39,965 nucleotides of DNA. Source: Conexibacter sp. (GTDB lineage Bacteria > Actinomycetota > Thermoleophilia > Solirubrobacterales > 70-9). The notes beneath the pieces are model-generated. The model had not been told where the DNA came from, searched no databases, and saw only the letters and a program-made list of their open reading frames with translations. Location of the stretch: NCBI GenBank assembly GCA_018263295.1, contig JADFCZ010000047.1, positions 1 to 39,965 of the forward strand, written 5' to 3'. A program made the translations under genes and the position numbers. Shown piece after piece: positions 38,715 through 39,965 of the stretch (its first letter is position 1; every line of letters starts with the position of its first letter).

Positions 38715-39464
38715 TCAGGGGAGGCCGATGCCGCCGGTCTCGACGACCGGATCGGCTGCGTCGTACTCGAAGGCTGATGCGGCGCGGGGCTTGATGCCGC
38801 CGCCGGGGCCGCCGTGTCCGGGATGGAGGCCGCCTCCGGGGCCGTTGTCCTTGCCGCCGCCACCGCCGCCGTTTCCGCCGTCGCCGTCACCCCCGCCGCC
38901 GCCGTTGTCCTTGTTCCCACCGTCGGGGGTGGAGCCCGGGCAGACCATCGTGTAGACGGTCCTCGCCGGACGGAAGGCCCGGGCGTCGGAGTGGTTCCAG
39001 GAGAGGTGAAGGTGGTTGCCGCGACCGTGGCCGGCGTCGCCGTTGTAGCCGACCCAGCGCCAGGGCATGACCGGTGCGTCCTGCTCCGGCTCGGCGCGCT
39101 CGGCGAGCCGCGAGATCTTCTTCCAGCTGCCGCCGTTCGCCTTGTCGGGCACGATGTCGAGCGCGAGGCCGAGCGGGTGCTCGCCGTTGGCCGCGTGGAC
39201 GGGGTCGCCGGAATAGCCGTCGGTGATGAAGATCTTGTACTTGCGGACCAGGTACTTGATGTCCGGCAGCAGGCGCCGGTCGATCCGCTCGCCCGGGAAC
39301 CCGGGGATCGGGACGAACTTGCCGCCGCCGGTCGTCCGGCACAGATCGGTGCCGATCTTCTTCGTCCGCATCTTGCCCGGCGCGCTCGCAGCGAGCGCGC
39401 CGCAGGCGACCAGCGCCAGCAGGCAAGCGATCAGTGTCCGTGAGCGTCGAAGCGACATCCGCAC
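38715..39464 (-). CDS. Secreted M15/LAS-type metallopeptidase-like protein with Gly-rich tail
   Basis: A 249-residue exported protein. After the signal peptide (residues 9-26), a domain of about 140 residues carries the zinc-site pattern of the LAS/M15 (VanY-like) peptidases: GEHPLGLALDI with His96 and Asp103, and GNHLHLSW with His151/His153. These enzymes cut peptidoglycan peptides. The last ~75 residues are a low-complexity Gly/Asp/Asn tail, probably an unstructured wall-associated extension. Start: ATG at 39458 or GTG at 39464. The domain is shorter than typical VanY, so a non-catalytic binding role is possible. Confidence 0.75.
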   Translation of the reverse strand: MRMSLRRSRTLIACLLALVACGALAASAPGKMRTKKIGTDLCRTTGGGKFVPIPGFPGERIDRRLLPDIKYLVRKYKIFITDGYSGDPVHAANGEHPLGLALDIVPDKANGGSWKKISRLAERAEPEQDAPVMPWRWVGYNGDAGHGRGNHLHLSWNHSDARAFRPARTVYTMVCPGSTPDGGNKDNGGGGGDGDGGNGGGGGGKDNGPGGGLHPGHGGPGGGIKPRAASAFEYDAADPVVETGGIGLP

Positions 39465-39528
39465 CTACTGGTTCGGAACCTCACGAGGATCCTTGAATCC
39501 GGAACCCAATTTGAGATGCGTCCTGCGT

Positions 39529-39618
39529 CGATTCGGGCGGCCAGATCAAGGAAGAGGGTGGCGCCGCGGCCTCCGGCCGCAAGCCGCGCGATGACGCCGA
39601 GCTGGCCGGCCCGAATCG
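39529..39618. repeat. Interrupted inverted repeat near the SRP RNA
   Basis: CGATTCGGGCGGCCAG (39529-39544) and CTGGCCGGCCCGAATCG (39602-39618) are inverted copies with one extra base, around a 57-base loop. The right arm lies just after the 3' end of the SRP RNA. It may be a processing or termination structure. Confidence 0.5.
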
Positions 39619-39623
39619 GCGCA

Positions 39624-39896
39624 GGACCGTGCGGCCCGCCTTTGAAAGGCGGACCTCCGGGCGTGCCCGCCGTGGCTGGCTCGGGTCAGGCTGTTCCGCG
39701 GCGCTTGCGGGCTGACGCTTAAGGCTGCTTCCTTCCGGACCTGACCTGGTTCGCGGGCTCACATCGCGCGGGACCTGACCTTCAACGCTGCCCGCGACGT
39801 ACTGGCCCCGAAGGCCGGATCCTCGGGCGGGCGTTCAGCCCCGCTGGAGCGGATTGCGGGTACAGGGCTCCGCTACGTCCCCGCTCAGCACGGTCC
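39624..39896 (-). ncRNA. ffs: Signal recognition particle RNA, large (Alu-containing) type
   Basis: About 273 bases on the minus strand. The M-domain hairpin CAGGTCCGGAAGGAAGCAGC, universal in bacterial SRP RNA, is present near 39728-39748. The 5' part (near 39830-39896) has the Alu-domain pattern of the B. subtilis scRNA: GTGCTGAGCGGGGACGTAGC, GCCCTGTA and CGCAATCCGCT. The ends pair: GGACCGTGC at 39888-39896 with GCACGGTCC at 39624-39632, which sets the boundaries. The length agrees with the 271-base Bacillus RNA and not with the ~100-base 4.5S type. It works with Ffh in co-translational membrane targeting. Confidence 0.92.
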
Positions 39897-39920
39897 GCGG
39901 CGCATCCTAGCGCGGTCCCC

Positions 39921-39965
39921 TCAGCCGTGGGGGTGGAGGTGGTCCTCGGCCATCCGCTTCAGCCC
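39921..39965 (-). CDS. 3' end of an unidentified gene
   Basis: The last 45 bases read on the minus strand as GLKRMAEDHLHPHG followed by TGA at 39921-39923. The codons have strong GC at third positions, so this is probably the C-terminus of a gene running in from the right. Too short to identify. Confidence 0.4.
   Translation of the reverse strand, partial: GLKRMAEDHLHPHG

Overview
The window is about 70% GC, codes densely on both strands, and uses many GTG/TTG starts and short overlaps between genes. The gene set (LysX-type lysyl-tRNA synthetase fusion, R2lox-like oxidase, DUF1254 proteins, many small secreted proteins) suggests an actinobacterium. My best guess is a deep lineage such as Thermoleophilia/Solirubrobacterales; this is inferred from gene content, not proven. 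No 16S gene, phage, insertion sequence or CRISPR array is visible. No stretch over 300 bases lacks a gene; the largest spacer, 21924-22169, holds two paired palindromes.

Layout. 1-1130: two unrecognised genes of visibly lower GC. 1269-3476: a GFA-family protein, a flippase-like membrane protein and a secreted protein with an I78-like end. 3525-4874: iron locus A (EfeU-type permease plus a cupredoxin lipoprotein) behind a tandem iron box. 5024-10053: RTX-repeat secreted protein, small enzymes, secreted proteins, a CYTH protein and a ZIP transporter. 10089-10770: a DUF892 ferritin-like protein behind a stress-type promoter. 10767-13913: an arsenic cluster (arsR-arsM-R2lox one way, arsC-aquaporin the other). 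13998-14630: a duplicated secreted domain. 14644-18605: iron locus B (imelysin-like lipoprotein, large FTR1 permease) followed by csoR, behind the same kind of iron box. 18693-21923: MpaB-type oxygenase, ABC1 kinase, a 44-residue membrane protein and an SDR. 22170-25745: a DUF6812-like protein, a GH9 glycosidase and an acyl-CoA synthetase. 25726-30057: an operon of a secreted propeller-like protein and two DUF1254/DUF1214 paralogues. 30171-35022: a LysX with its domains in swapped order, divergent from an amino-acid permease. 35123-38708: SGNH hydrolase, membrane proteins, tRNA-Val and an acetyltransferase. 38715-39965: an M15-like peptidase, a large-type SRP RNA and the end of an unidentified gene.

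How the genes work together. The two iron loci look like one EfeUO system divided in two. In E. coli EfeO a cupredoxin domain and an M75 domain sit in one protein; here the cupredoxin is beside one FTR1 permease and the M75-like domain beside another, and both promoters carry tandem TTAGG-N4-CCTAA palindromes. The arsenic cluster can reduce arsenate (ArsC), release arsenite through a channel (aquaporin) and methylate it (ArsM), with no ArsB/Acr3 pump seen. A ferritin-like metallo-oxidase is translationally coupled to arsM, which is unexpected. LysX carries the synthetase and lipid lysyl-transferase on one chain in the reverse of the mycobacterial order.
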